DNA of 64,000 nt from contig NC_064622.1 in assembly GCF_023898315.1 (NCBI RefSeq), positions 79,485,387 to 79,549,386 on the forward strand, given 5' to 3'. Positions 34,621 to 46,246 of the stretch are shown piece after piece. The notes under the pieces are model-generated. The model was not told where the DNA came from. It worked only from the letters and a program-made list of their open reading frames with translations, and searched no databases. A program made the position numbers and the translations under genes. How positions within the stretch are numbered: position 1 is the stretch's first letter; every line of letters starts with the position of its first letter. The DNA is from Schistocerca nitens (Eukaryota; Arthropoda; Insecta; Orthoptera; Acrididae).

Positions 34621-35184
34621 GAAGAGTGCTTTTAGTCAGCTAAACAGACGTTTCGAAATTGTTTTTCTTTACTGTTTGTTCGGTACACAGATAGAATAAC
34701 TTTGGGGACAGATTGTAATTCTGTCTCACTTCCTTCTCAACTGCTGTTTCCATTTCATGCATTTCAATTATTACAGCTACAATCTGGTTTCTGTGCAACT
34801 TACAAATAATCTTTTGCTCTCTGAGTCTTATCCCTACTACCCTCAGAATTTCGGAAATGTGTTCAAGTCAACAGTGTCAAAAACTTTATTTACATCTACA
34901 AATTCTGTAACGGAGTGTTGTCTTTTTTCAGAATATCTTCTAAGATAGGAGTAAGTCGCAGGGTCAGCGACGCGTGGCCTTCCGTTTTACTACCCGCCTT
35001 TCCCGTGGTTTCGGCTTCTACAAATCTTTCCACTCTCCACGTAAATAATTCGTGTCAGTGTTTTGCTACCATGGCTTATTCGCAACTGTCAACACTTGCC
35101 TACATATCAGTTAAGTTATAATTCAGTCCGTCTTACACAGGTATTATTTAAATCTTACCTATTGAAGCGCACAAGTTTTCGCTA
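34621..35184. other. No gene; possible RTE debris
   Basis: Around 34860-35090 short plus-orientation strings (TTTATTTACATCTACAAATTC, then CTTCTACAAATCTTTCCACTC) loosely resemble the antisense RTE text at 61320-61480. No frame survives, so I give this only as a possibility. Confidence 0.3.
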
Positions 35185-35194
35185 TCTTTTTCTT

Positions 35195-35396
35195 AGCCGG
35201 CCGACGTGGCCGTGCGGTTCTAGGCGCTGCAGTCTGGAACCGCGGGACCGCTCCGGTCGCAGGTTCGAATCCTGCCTCGGGCATGGATGTGTGTGACGTC
35301 CTTAGGTTAGTTAGGTTTAACTAGTTCTAAGTTCTAGGGGACTAATGACCTCAGACGTTGAGTCCCATAGTGCTCAGAGCCATTTGAACCATTTTT
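35195..35396 (+). mobile_element. Family A SINE, first of a tandem pair
   Basis: Full-length copy between two TCTTTTTCTT target copies (35185-35194 and 35397-35406). The second target copy is shared with the next SINE. Confidence 0.9.
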
Positions 35397-35406
35397 TCTT
35401 TTTCTT

Positions 35407-35608
35407 GCCGGCCGCTGGTGGCCGAGCGGTTCTGGCGCTACAGTCTGGAACCGCGCGACCGCTACGGTCGCAGGTTCGAATCCTGCCTCGGGCATGGATG
35501 TGTGTGTTGTCCTTAGGTTAGTTAGGTTTAAGTAGTACTAAGTTCTAGGGGACTTATGACCTCAGCAGTTGAGTCCCATAGTGCTCAGAGCCAATTGAAC
35601 CATTTTTT
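35407..35608 (+). mobile_element. Family A SINE, second of a tandem pair
   Basis: Same orientation as its neighbour, with TCTTTTTCTT at 35397-35406 on its left and again at 35609-35618 on its right. The two SINEs differ in the head (GACGTGGCC against CTGGTGGCC) and in several body positions, so they are not a recent exact duplication. Confidence 0.9.
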
Positions 35609-35618
35609 TCTTTTTCTT

Positions 35619-35979
35619 AGTGTTTACATAGCTGCGATTCATTTTGAACCTAACTAATAATTATTAGCAATTTAGGTACGAAAATCTACTAGTTTTCAAC
35701 TTTCGGCAGTGAAAGAATCATCGTCCTGTTCTTATTCCTGTTATCTTGTACAAAAACGAATATCGATACAGTAAAAACTGCAAATTTTTCGTAGAAACCG
35801 ATTAAGATGGGAAGGCCATCAAAACAGAGCAATACGAATATGTCGGGTAGTGATTAATATCAGAAAAATGTATCCATGAAACTAATCCAAATGTAAAGCT
35901 GTTCCAATCTTTCGTATTTACCCCGTCCTCCCAAAAGGTTCCGGGGCTGGACCGTAACACAGAAAAGTGAAGGTGGTTG
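35619..35979. other. No gene recognised
   Basis: Intronic spacer; nothing recognised. Confidence 0.3.
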
Positions 35980-35981
35980 TT

Positions 35982-36250
35982 TTAATGCTTCGCGTATGAT
36001 ACATAGTCTTCCCTTAGCTGAGTGCAACGCACAGAACATTCGTACACCTGTGGGAAATTGTCAGAAAATTCCTTCTTTGGGAGGCTGTTCAACTCTTGCG
36101 TCACATTCACAGCTTCTTTGGGCTTGGCGATCCATTCTGCACTATGTCGTTTTGTGGTGGGTCTTATTGATAACACCCTCACCACTCGCAATGATTTTTT
36201 CCATAAAAGACTTGTCCTCGTTTTGAATTTCAATCAAAAAGCGACAGGCA
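35982..36250 (-). mobile_element. Possible mariner-like remnant
   Basis: The minus strand reads RFLIEIQNEDKSFMEKII (about 36187-36240) and, in another frame, NVTQELNSLPKKEFSDNF followed by CTQLREDYV (35990-36100). The first resembles the stretch just before the first catalytic Asp and the second the C-terminal end of mariner transposases, with the middle missing. The match is weak and rests on memory. Confidence 0.35.
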
Positions 36251-36652
36251 TCCACTCATCGTGTTTTCATTCGGCAGTCAAGGCGACGAGACAAACCTTG
36301 TACACACTTTTGTCTTCTTCAAACCATTCTGAAGAGTGTCTTGACTACCTGATTAAGAAATGTTCAGATCGTTGCTCCACTGCGATTTGCGACGAAACGA
36401 CGTTGACGGTACTTGACACATTGGGTGCGCACGCCCCCTACTCAACACTGCCTGCTCAGAACGACAGCGCGATAGCACACCTGTTGTTTGCAGCTGCTAG
36501 TTCAAAATGACACCGTAGTTGCCGCTTTGACGTCGCTTGTACCTAGGAATAAAATCAGTCTCGGACCTTTCTCGACGGACGATGTAAAACCTACTCTGTT
36601 TACATTAGTGCGAACGGGGAATGTGTGCATATGCATAATGTTTGTGTTCCAG
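36251..36652. other. Non-coding sequence before exon 2
   Basis: No gene recognised. The acceptor of exon 2 is at 36651-36652, preceded by the pyrimidine-containing TGTTTGTGTTCC. Confidence 0.35.
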
Positions 36653-36754
36653 CGTGCACTCCCGGTGAGGTGAAGATGAAAGACTGCAACACCTGCAGAT
36701 GTAGTGGTACTGGCATATGGGGATGTACTCGCATGGCTTGTCCACAGCCTGAAG
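36653..36754 (+). CDS. Pacifastin-like inhibitor precursor, exon 2 (domain 1)
   Basis: Seen: 102 nt, phase 1 at both ends, acceptor AG at 36651-36652 and donor GAAG|GTAGGT. With the C from exon 1 it encodes residues 27-60. Six cysteines are spaced C-x9-C-N-T-C-x-C-x7-C-T-x3-C (C28, C38, C41, C43, C51, C56), the signature of a pacifastin light-chain domain with three disulfides. Known: in this family the reactive-site bond follows the residue after Cys-Thr, here Arg53-Met54. Inference: the domain should inhibit trypsin-like proteases. Members act in haemolymph on serine proteases of digestion or prophenoloxidase activation. The domain follows the signal peptide almost at once. Intron 2 is 20,307 bp. 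Close relatives are the locust pacifastin-related precursors. Confidence 0.93.
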
Positions 36755-36999
36755 GTAGGTCTGACGTCTGTCAACATGGTCTGTATAATCAAAATCAATA
36801 TACAACATCTGTTAGCAATTTGCTATAACGAAAACGGGAAATACGTTACTTGACAACATTAATTTCGTGACACTGACTGCCCTGTCACGTCATGTGTTTA
36901 GTGTATACAAGATTAAATTGCAGTATGTTGTAATTCCAGTAGAAATGTTCTTCCTGACAAGTCGACATATGTAATATTGTGTATTTGAAACCTCTGAAC

Positions 37000-37190
37000 A
37001 GCCGGCCGGAGTGGGCGAGCGGTTCTAGGCGCTACAGTCTGGAACTGCGTGACTGCTACAGTCGCAGGTTCGAATCCTACCTCGGGCATGGATGTGTGTG
37101 ATGTCCTCACGTTACTTAGGTTTAAGTAGTTCTAAGTTCTACGGGACTGATGACCACATCAGTTAAGTCCCATAGTGCTCAGAGCCATTT
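37000..37190 (+). mobile_element. Family A SINE
   Basis: Target duplication GAAACCTCTGAAC at 36987-36999 and 37191-37203. The copy lies 245 bp after the exon 2 donor, in the gene's orientation. Confidence 0.92.
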
Positions 37191-37203
37191 GAAACCTCTG
37201 AAC

Positions 37204-38261
37204 TAGTTCTCACCTTCTGTATACTTTTCAAAATGGAATACTTGAATCCAGTATGTCCCAGAACTGATGTATGAGCTAAAATTCTCATAGTTTATCTAAT
37301 TTACAGTTCTATATAACGAATCGTTTATGCAAGTTCCTCCTCTCTTTATTTCTTTCTATATTACCTTGTTGTGCACACACTGCAATAATTGAAAAGCACA
37401 CAGCAAAAAAGGGGAAAGTCATATTTTGCACGTGTCTGAGGATAGTCAATTTAATCTTTCAAGAGTACAAAAAAACATATAGGGCGCTCCAGTCGGATGC
37501 AACCAATATAAATAACAATTGAAATTATGTGATGAGTACATCTTTACCACGAAGAGAATATGGTAAGTCTATCATTTTTTTGTATTCTTTCGTCCTTCTT
37601 TGTGTTCTTTGTTTTCGTTAGTCTTGGATTTTGGTACGTTATGTGGTAGACTGAAACAGAAATTTCTTGCGACTTGACCACACAACTGTTTAGGTTCTTG
37701 AATGCCAACATATTTTTCATAAGGTATAGACAGGAACTCTGAAAATATACCCCTAGATTTCGTTATTTGCAAAACTGTCGAGTTTATCTTATAAAAAGTT
37801 TCATATTACGAAACACTTACCATGTAATGCTCAGTGAGGCCTTAAGAATTTGTCAGGCCCTTCCGGTTGATGCCCAGGTTCGACATCTACCTGTCGACCA
37901 CCAGAACGTTCCAAATGTACTGGTCTTCAGGCGTCACTATAAGTAGCCACATATTTGAACAGCTTACCTTCCTTCACAACCTGAGCTTCTCTGAGACGTC
38001 GTGTCTTGAAATAACACTTTGGTTTCTAACATGTTTTTAAGAAACGTCGTCCAGTCTCGTACAATTTCTTGTTGAACTGCAATGACTTTTTAAGGCTTTG
38101 GATTCACTCTTCCAGTTTGCAAAGCATTAAACCAGTCTTTTGGTAACTCTGCAATAACTTTCTTTTTTATCAAACCAGAGTTTTTATAACTTATTGAAAA
38201 TACTATTTTGGCACTACCTAATCTCTTAATGGTACGAACGAGATACTTAAAGGTAAAACAC
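37204..38261. other. Non-coding; decayed transposase-like text at the right end
   Basis: Minus-strand fragments around 38090-38260 (KVIAELPKDWFNALQTG-like) may belong to the same old element as the tandem duplication that follows. No intact gene is present. Confidence 0.3.
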
Positions 38262-38878
38262 TATGTAGTTCTTATTCTGTCCTGAACACGAATCACAGAA
38301 TATTGCAAGAACTATTACTTTTGGATCAAGGATTTCACTCACATTATTGTGCAAAACACTAGTAACTCCATTATTTCCTTTTTCCTCTGTCTTCAGTGTA
38401 AGTATGAAATATTGAATCAGTGTTGGATATTTGACACGTATTGGAACTGCAACACAACAAATCCATGCAAAGCAATGAAGACCTTTTGACAAATAGGAAT
38501 TGCACTTATGGAATTTCGTCTGATTCTTACAGTGTCTGGGAAAGAGGAGCCTCTGGTATTGGTATTGGTATGTATTGGTATGTAGTTCTTATTCTGTCCT
38601 GAACACGAATCACAGAATATTGCAAGAACTATTACTTTTGGATCAAGGATTTCACTCACATTATTGTGCAAAAAACTAATAACTCCATTTTTTCCTTTTT
38701 CCTCTGTCTTCAGTGTAAGTATGAAATATTGCATCAGTGTTGGATTTTTGACACGTATTGGAACTGCAACACAACAAATCCGTGCAAAGCAATGAAGACC
38801 TTTTGAAAAATAGGAATTGCACTTATGGTATTTCGTCTGATTCTTACAGTGTCTGGGAAAGAGCAGCCTCTGGTATTG
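38262..38878 (-). repeat. Tandem duplication of a transposase-like segment
   Basis: Two units of about 300 bp (38262-38562 and 38579-38878) are repeated head to tail 317 bp apart, joined by TATTGGTATTGG-type linker. Each encodes on the minus strand, with frame breaks, FPDTVRIRRN, IALHGFVVLQFQYVS, YFILTLKTEEKG and AIFCDSCSGQNKNYI. The FCDSCSGQNKN box resembles a catalytic-Asp block seen in some insect DDE-type transposase-like proteins, but I cannot name the superfamily. Units differ at a low number of positions, so the duplication is fairly young compared with the gene fragment. Confidence 0.65.
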
Positions 38879-38899
38879 AGCTCATCATGCCTAAGCCTT

Positions 38900-39787
38900 C
38901 TACGAGAAATTAATGTCACAGAAATCACCGTAATTACATAAGAAGATTGATAATTCCAACTACCGAACAAAATTCTTGATAAGCTGTTCTCCTCTATGGG
39001 GCCTGATTTGTTTGAAATACTCAAAAATGAGCATTTGCAGTCGCTCCCGTACGAAGACTGATTAATAGACAGCTTTTCAACTTAATCTTGAGAGCATCCA
39101 CACATTTTAAAGATCCGAAGAGAACAGCACTACTATCACACCTCCAGCTAAACGCTATTATTTTAAGGAAATAACACAGACTAAGAAACTCAACCGATCA
39201 AGTTTCAACTCGCAACCCAACTGACCTAACAGGTATAATGCAAACAGTGGAAGCAAACCTACGACTTGCGTCATTTTTTCTCTGAGAAGATTAACTTACA
39301 ATGTTCTTTCCCTTACCACTAAAAGTACAAACCTTTGTATATCGGTGACTTGCCATGTTATTAGAAAGACATTTTAACTACCTTGCAGTACCGAAGATTG
39401 GCCATCAGAATATGCCATAAACTCATTTCCTAATGAAATGGGCTTAGCTCGTTTTTTCTGTGTGTTCTTCATTGTTTTACTTTCCGCACGAAATTTCCGA
39501 TTTGAAACAAATTATATGTGTTTTGTACAGTCAGTTTTTCCAGAAATATTCTTAATTTCATGCTATTAGGAATGTTTTGCAAAATGCTCATTTCCTGCGT
39601 CTGACAGATTGTTCGAAGGAGCTGAATATTCCGGTTTAAATTGCGAACTAACGATGTGAGGTGAGGCTGTCCCGTTGTTATTGGTTATTATGATGGTTCA
39701 ATCAGATATGGTGATTTGGCGCATCATTATTGCGGTGGCGGCGCCTCTTATTTAACAGAACCTGCATATCAGCAACGGTCCATTACT
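38900..39787. other. No intact gene
   Basis: The minus-strand continuation of the transposase-like fragment reaches about 39024. The rest is intronic without motifs. Confidence 0.3.
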
Positions 39788-40347
39788 TTTGTTTAGTCAT
39801 CAGTCTTCTGGATGGTTTGATGCTGCTCGCCTCAAATTGCTCTCCTGTGCCAACCTTTTCATCTCACAATAGCACTTGCAGCCTACGTCAGCAATTGCTT
39901 GTTAGATGCGTCCCAGTATCTGTCTTCCCCTACAGTTGCCACCCTCTGCATCTCCATCAAGTACCGTGAAATTCGAGGAAGCATACATCGTTAGCACTGG
40001 CGCATTCCAGCACGACAACCTCTTATCTCTCAGGCAGCGTTTACGCCATGCGTTGCTCGGTCGGGTATAAATCTTGCACCACACAACAGGAACAAGATGC
40101 GTTCTCTGCCAGTGTCGGAAGCAATCTGCTGGTGTCTTAACACGTGAACTCTGATTACGTCCCCTCCCCCGTTTCTCGTCAGTGCTTCCCATATGTTCCT
40201 CTCTTCGCCGATTCTGTGGAGAATATCCTCATTCCTTATCTTGCCAGTCAACCAAGCATTTAGTGTCCTTCTATAGCACCGCATTTCAGACGCTTTTATT
40301 CTATTCTTTCCTGGTTTTCCCACAATTAATGAACACTACCATATAGT

Positions 40348-42494
40348 TATTGGTTATGAACTGCAGATTGAAACTGAAGAAACTGCAAAGTGGTGGGAAT
40401 TTAAGGAGATGGGACCTGGATAAACTGAAAGAACCAGACGTTGTAGAGAGTTTCAGGGAGAGCATAAGGGAACAATTGACAGGAATGGGGGAAAGAAATA
40501 CAGTAGAAGAAGAATGGGTAGCTCTGAGGGATGAAGTAGTGAAGGCAGCAGAAGTAGGTAAAAAGACGAGGGCTAATAGAAATCCTTGGGTAACAGAAGA
40601 AATATTGAATTTAATTGATGAAAGGAGAAAATATAAAAATGCAGTAAATGAAGCAGGCAAAAGGGAATACAAACGTGTCAAAAATGAGATCGACAGAAAG
40701 TGCAAAATGGCTAAGCAGGGATGGCTAGAGGACAAATGTAAGGATGTAGAGGCTTGTCTCACTAGGGGTAAGATAGATACTGCCTACAGGAAAATTAAAG
40801 AGATCTTTGGAGAGAAGAGAACCACTTGTATGAATATCAAGAGCTGAGATGGCAACCCAGTTCTAAGCAAAGAAGGGAAGGCAGAAAGGTGGAAGGTGTA
40901 TATAGAGGGTTTATACAAGGGCGATGTACTTGAGGACAATATTATGGAAATGGAAGAGGATGTAGATGAAGATGGGAGATAAGATACTGCGTGAAGAGTT
41001 TGACAGAGCACTGAAAGACCTGAGTCGAAACAAGGCCCCGGGAGTAGACAACATTCCATTAGAACTACTGATGGCCTTGGGAGAGCCAGTCATGACAAAA
41101 CTCTACCATCTGGTGAGCAAGATGTATGAGACAGGCGAAATACCCACAGACTTCAAGAAGAATGTAATAATTCCAATACCAAAGAAAGCAGGTGTTGACA
41201 GATGTGAAAATTACCGAACTATCAGTTTAATAAGTCACAGCTGCAAAATACTAACGCGAATTCTTTACAGACGAATGGAAAAACTGGTAGAAGCGGACCT
41301 CGGGGAAGATCAGTTTGGATTCCGTAGAAATGTTGGAACACTTGAGGCAATACTAACCTTACGACTTATCTTAGAAGAAAGATTAAGAAAAGGCAAACCT
41401 ACGTTTCTAGCATTTGTAGACTTAGAGAAAGCTTTTGACAACGTTAACTGGAATACTCTCTTTCAAATTCTGAAGGTGGCAGGGGTAAAATACAGGGAGC
41501 GAAAGGCTATTTACAATTTGTACAGAAACCAGATGGCAGTTATAAGAGTCGAGGGGCATGAAAGGGAAACAGTGGTTGGGAAAGGAGTGAGACAGGGTTG
41601 TAGCCTCTCCCCGATGTTATTCAATCTGTATATTGAGCAAGCAGTAAAGGAAACAAAAGAAAAATTCGGAGTAGGTATTAAAATTCATGGAGAAGAAGTA
41701 AAAACTTTGAGGTTCGCCGATGACATTGTAATTCTGTCAGAGACAGCAAAGGACTTGGAAGAGCAGTTGAACGGAATGGACAGTGTCTTGAAAGGAGGAT
41801 ATAAGATGAACATCAACAAAAGCAAAACGAGGATAATGGAATGTAGTCAAATTAAATCGGGTGATGCTGAGGGGATTAGATTAGGAAATGAGACACTTAA
41901 AGTAGTAAAGGAGTTTTGCTATTTAGGGAGTAAAATAACTGATGATGGTCGAAGTAGAGAGGATATAAAATGTAGACTAGCAATGGCAAGGAAATCGTTT
42001 CTGAAGAAGAGAAATTTGTTAACATCGAGTATAGATTTAAGTGTCAGGAAGTCGTTTCTGAAAGTATTTGTATGGAGTGTAGCCATGTATGGAAGTGAAA
42101 CATGGACGATAACTAGTTTGGACAAGAAGAGAATGGAAGCTTTCGAAACGTGGTGCTACAGAAGAATGCTGAAGATAAGGTGGGTAGATCACGTAACTAA
42201 TGAGGAGGTATTGAATAGGATTGGGGAGAAGAGAAGTTTGTGGCACAACTTGACTAGAAGAAGGGATCGGTTGGTAGGACATGTTTTGAGGCATCAAGGG
42301 ATCACAAATTTAGCATTGGAGGGCAGCGTGGAGGGTAAAAATCGTAGAGGGAGAGCAAGAGATGAATACACTAAGCAGATTCAGAAGGATGTAGGTTGCA
42401 GTAGGTACTGGGAGATGAAGAAGCTTGCACAGGATAGAGTAGCATGGAGAGCTGCATCAAACCAGTCTCAGGACTGAAGACCACAACAACAACA
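40348..42494 (+). mobile_element. RTE-type retrotransposon, 5'-truncated, nested
   Basis: Target duplication ACCATATAGT at 40338-40347 and 42495-42504 lies in the older RTE. The element starts inside the region between endonuclease and RT, so the endonuclease is missing. It ends with CAACAACAAC. Coding is nearly whole: one TGA at 40845-40847, a 5-bp deletion near 40970 compared with the copy at 60271-62331, then an open frame of 503 codons (40966-42477). Confidence 0.9.
40966..42477 (+). pseudogene. RTE reverse transcriptase, C-terminal 503 codons open
   Basis: RT blocks in order: NKAPGVDNIPLELL (about 41029), PKKAGVDRCENYRTISL (about 41180-41230), DQFGFRRNVGT (about 41310), FLAFVDLEKAFDNVNW (about 41404-41450), GVRQGCSLSPMLFNLYIE (about 41585-41640) and FADDIVILSE (41715-41744). 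A thumb region follows, and then a C-terminal Cys/Trp/His region (FETWCYRRMLKIRWVDH, VGHVLRHQG) typical of RTE. The catalytic YXDD-type box is intact. Upstream coding (40350-40847) is cut off by the TGA and the frameshift, and no endonuclease remains, so the protein would not support retrotransposition by itself. Confidence 0.85.
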
Positions 42495-43740
42495 ACCATA
42501 TAGTGGTGTTCAGTAGATGCATGTTCTCAGAAATTTCTTCCTCAAATGAAGGTCGATGTCTAATAGTAGCGATCTTCTTTTGGCCAGGAACATCCTCGTT
42601 GCCTGTCTAGTCTGCTAGTCAGTCGTCCCTGCTTCGTCCGTCCTGTGAAATCTTTAACTTCATAAACTTCGTGGTCACAAATTTTGAAGTTAATTTTGTC
42701 GCTGTTCTCATTTCTGCTGCTTTTCATTACTTTCGCCTTTCTTTGGTTTACTCTTAACCTTAGATCGTGCATTCCATTCATCTAGTCCTGTAATTCTTCT
42801 TTACTTCCAACGAGGATAGCAGTACCCTATCACTGACATCCTTTCACAATGAGTTTTAGTCTCGCTGCTCAACATTTCTTTTACTTCCGTCATTGCTTCT
42901 TCATTGTATAGATTGAACAGTATGTGTGAAAGACTCCATCCCTGCGTCAGACAGGTCCTTTTTAATACGAACACTTAGTTCTTGGTCTTCCACTCTTATT
43001 GCTCTGTCTTTAGTTGTTGTGGCTGTTGCATGTTATCTGTTTTTCCCTGTGTCTTACTTCTATTTTTCTCAGAATTTCGAATATTTTTCACCGTGTTACA
43101 CTGTCGAAGTCTTTTTCTTCTTCGACATACCCAAAGAATGTGCCTTCATTTTACTTGTGTCTTAATTCCATTATCAGTCGCTACATCAGAATTTCCTCGC
43201 TTGTATCTTTACCTTCTCAGAGGTAGAACTGAACGTCATGTAACAGATTCTATTCTTTTATAGATTTATCTTATCAGCAACTTGGATGCGTAAGCTGTTA
43301 AGCTGACTCTACGATATTTCACTCACATATCTGCCCTACCTATATTCGGAATTGTGTGGATGATGTTTTCCCGTAAGTCTGACGGTACGTCGCCAGTCTC
43401 ATAGATTCTACGAACCAACCTGAATTCTGTTTTGGTTTCCACTTCCCACAATGAGTTTAGAAATTCCGAAGGAATGTTATTTATACACTCTACCTTATTT
43501 GATTTGAATCTTCCAGAGCTCTTTTAAATTCTGGCACCAACAGTGAATCCTGTTTTCAATATCAACTTCCATTTGTTCTTCTATCACGTCATCAGAGAAG
43601 TTACTCGTAGATACTTTTCTTCCACTCTTTCCACCTACCCGCTCTCTTTTGCATTGACAGTGGAATTCCTATTAAATTCTTAATGTTGCCGCCTGTGCTT
43701 TTTATTTCGCTGTTTCGGAATATACGTGCCAGTCCGTCAC

Positions 43741-44411
43741 TCAGCTCAAACCAAGGAAGTGGACACTGAGATCTGTAGAATAACAATACATTATTTGAAG
43801 TCATGATTTTGCAGGGGTTACGATTAAAGCCGCGTGAAGCTTGGCACGTCATGTCCGGTTCTGCTGTAGTGAATATCAAGGAAGTTATGAAATTCTTTTG
43901 GCAAACAGAACACATTGCCGAAGACAAAAATAAATTTAATTCTCCCCTTACACAAAAAGTGTTCAGAACTAATGTAAATAACTATAAAGGATATTCATTA
44001 CTATCAGTAACGAGGAAAATCAAACAACGCTGTCACGAACCCCAAGATTGGCTTGAACATAACAGTGGTTTACTAAATAACTGGCATATAAAAAACCCTA
44101 GGGATGACCAGACTGGCCCACTGACAAGTTACATAAAAAATTTTATCACGATACGCAACAGCATGACCCAAAAAGGCGGAAAACATTCAACAAGAATGAG
44201 ATCAGGTAGAGCTCATCCGGAGCATATTTTCGACCAAAAAATTTTAAAGCTCCTAAACATTTAACTCTAGCGTGTAAACTTTTGACTTAAAAAGAAAAAC
44301 AACTTACTCGTCAATTGTTCATTATTCTAAATTTTGAATAAACGGAAGTTTTTAACGCAGAAATCATTGCAATCGTAAGACAGGAGTAACAAAGAAAAAT
44401 CAGAAGTGATA
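43741..44411 (+). other. Unassigned 153-codon frame, otherwise non-coding
   Basis: A plus-strand frame at 43803-44264 begins MILQGLRLKPREAW and ends KILKLLNI. It is basic, mixed in composition and not low-complexity, but I recognise no domain and it starts against the old RTE fragment. It may be chance or a captured piece of another element. Confidence 0.2.
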
Positions 44412-44413
44412 TA

Positions 44414-45945
44414 CAGGGTGAGTCACCTAACGTTACCGCTGGATATATTTCGTAAACCACATCAAATACTGACGAACCGATTCCACAGACCGAACGTGAG
44501 GAGAGGGGCTCGTGTAATTTTTTAATACAAACCATACAAAAATGCACGGAAGTATGTTTTTTAACACAAACCTGCGTTTTTAAAAATGGAACCATGTTAG
44601 TTTTGTTAGCACATCTGAACATATAAACAAATACGTAATCAGTGCCGTTTGTTGCATTGTAAAATGGTAATTACATCCGGAGATATTGTAACCTAAAGTT
44701 GACGCTTGAAACCTCCGACGTTCAGTTGCGTGTTATAACAAACACGGGCCACGGTCGGCGAGCAGCATCTGCAGGGACATGTTTACGATGACGACCGTGT
44801 TGACGAGTGTGGCTGTAGTGCACTGTTGTGGTTTGGTCTAGCTGTCACAGTGTCCGCATGTAGCGCTTGCTGCTATTGTTATTCTGCATTCGTCTCCGCA
44901 CGCAGACCAACTGTAGTACATCGTGTTACCAGACGTCTGTGATGGTGTAGTGTTGTAGGAACTGTGACCATGGTGTATTCGAACTCTGAAAAGGCGGAGA
45001 TGATACTCATCTATGGCGAGTGTCGACGAAATGCAGCTGAAGCCTGCAGGGTGTATGCAGAACGGTACCCGAACAGAGAGCATCCAACGTGCTGCACATT
45101 GCAAAACATCTACCGCCAACTGTATGCAACCGGTATGGTCGTAGCACGCAAACGGGTCCGTAACAGGCCCGTCACAGGAGAAGCGGGTGCAGTCGGTGTG
45201 TTAGCTGCTGTTGCCATGAACCCACACATGAGTACACGTGACATTGCGAGAGCCGTTGGACTGAGTCAAAGTAGTGTCATGCGCATACTGCATCGTCACC
45301 GCTTTCACCCGTTTCATGTGTCGCTACATCAGCAATTACATGGTGATGACTTTAATCATCGAGTGCAATTCTGTCAATGGGCATTAACAGAGAATGCGTT
45401 GCAGTTCTACCTGTTTACCGATGAAGCGGGTTTAAAAACCACGGGGCAGTGAATCTACGGAACATGCATTACTGGTACGTGGACAATCCTCGCTGGCTCA
45501 GACAGGTGGAGCGACAGCGACCGTGGACTGTAAATGTATGGTGCGGAATGATTGGCGACCACCTTACTGGTCCTCACTTCATTGCAGGGGCCCAAACAGC
45601 TGCAACATACATCGCGTTTCTACAGAATCATCTGCCAACGTTGCTCGAAAATGTCCCACTGGAAACGTGTCGACGTATGTGGTATCAGCATGATGGTGCA
45701 CCTGCACATTCCGCAATTAACACTAGGCTGACCCTTGACAGGATGTTCGACGGGCGTTTCACAGGGCGTGGAGGACGCTTAAATTGGCCAGCCCGTTCTC
45801 CTGATCTTACACCTCTGGACTTCTTTCTGTGGGGTACGTTAAAGGGGAATGTGTACCATGATGTGCCTACAACCCCAGAGGATATGAAACAACGTATTGT
45901 GGCAGCCTGCGGTATTTCATTTTCTTTGTCATAATGACGTGTTCC
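44414..45945 (+). mobile_element. DD41D (rosa-type) mariner-group transposon, 3'-truncated
   Basis: The left end follows a TA and begins CAGGGTGAGTCACCTAACG. The transposase occupies 44970-45934. No matching right inverted repeat is found after 45945, so the 3' end is lost. The second and third catalytic residues lie 41 residues apart, the spacing that defines the DD41D group. Confidence 0.75.
44970..45934 (+). pseudogene. DD41D transposase, one frameshift, C-terminus lost
   Basis: The start chosen is ATG at 44970 (MVYSNSEKAEMILIYGE). The first 60 residues resemble the DUF4817-type helix-turn-helix found with such transposases, and MSTRDIARAVGLSQSSVMRIL (about 45228-45290) is a second HTH. 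Catalytic Asp 1 lies in YLFTDEAG (about 45418), Asp 2 in WYQHDGAPAH (about 45695) and Asp 3 in ARSPDLTPLDFFLWG (about 45825). A one-base slip near 45425-45430 moves the frame into the part beginning NLRNMHYW. The frame then ends at 45934 in unrelated sequence. Inactive as it stands. Confidence 0.75.
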
Positions 45946-46212
45946 ACTCCAGTCTGTTTCCGAGTAATTATTGATTGTTTTCTGTGTCTCCAAGTAATTC
46001 TCATCATACACCTCTCCATTGTTCATTGAGTAGCACCTCAGCTACTGAGCGGCATTCACTTCGTAAGTCCATCATGTCTGCCACAAGTCGAAAATAATAA
46101 TGCTACAGCGAATGGGGTAAACGTCCATTTCCGGACAAACTAGGACGGTCATCTTGTCTTTTACCCTTTTACTGACCATCAGATGATTTTCTTCGGTTGA
46201 CCCAAACATTAA

Positions 46213-46246
<34 letters not shown>

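Larger units (their letters stand above)
39788..43740 (-). mobile_element. Old RTE-type retrotransposon, split by a younger RTE copy
   Basis: The two flanks, 39788-40347 and 42505-43740, read as one decayed minus-strand RTE. The right flank holds the earlier part of the RT (a FNLYN/EE-type stretch around 42900 and LRLRVNQRKAKVMK at 42720-42770). The left flank holds the C-terminal part (KNRIKASEMRCYRRTLNAW and DILHRIGEERNIWEALTRN at 40180-40310). The join falls at the expected place in the protein. Many stops and shifts are present. It is a different family from the insert. Confidence 0.65.
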
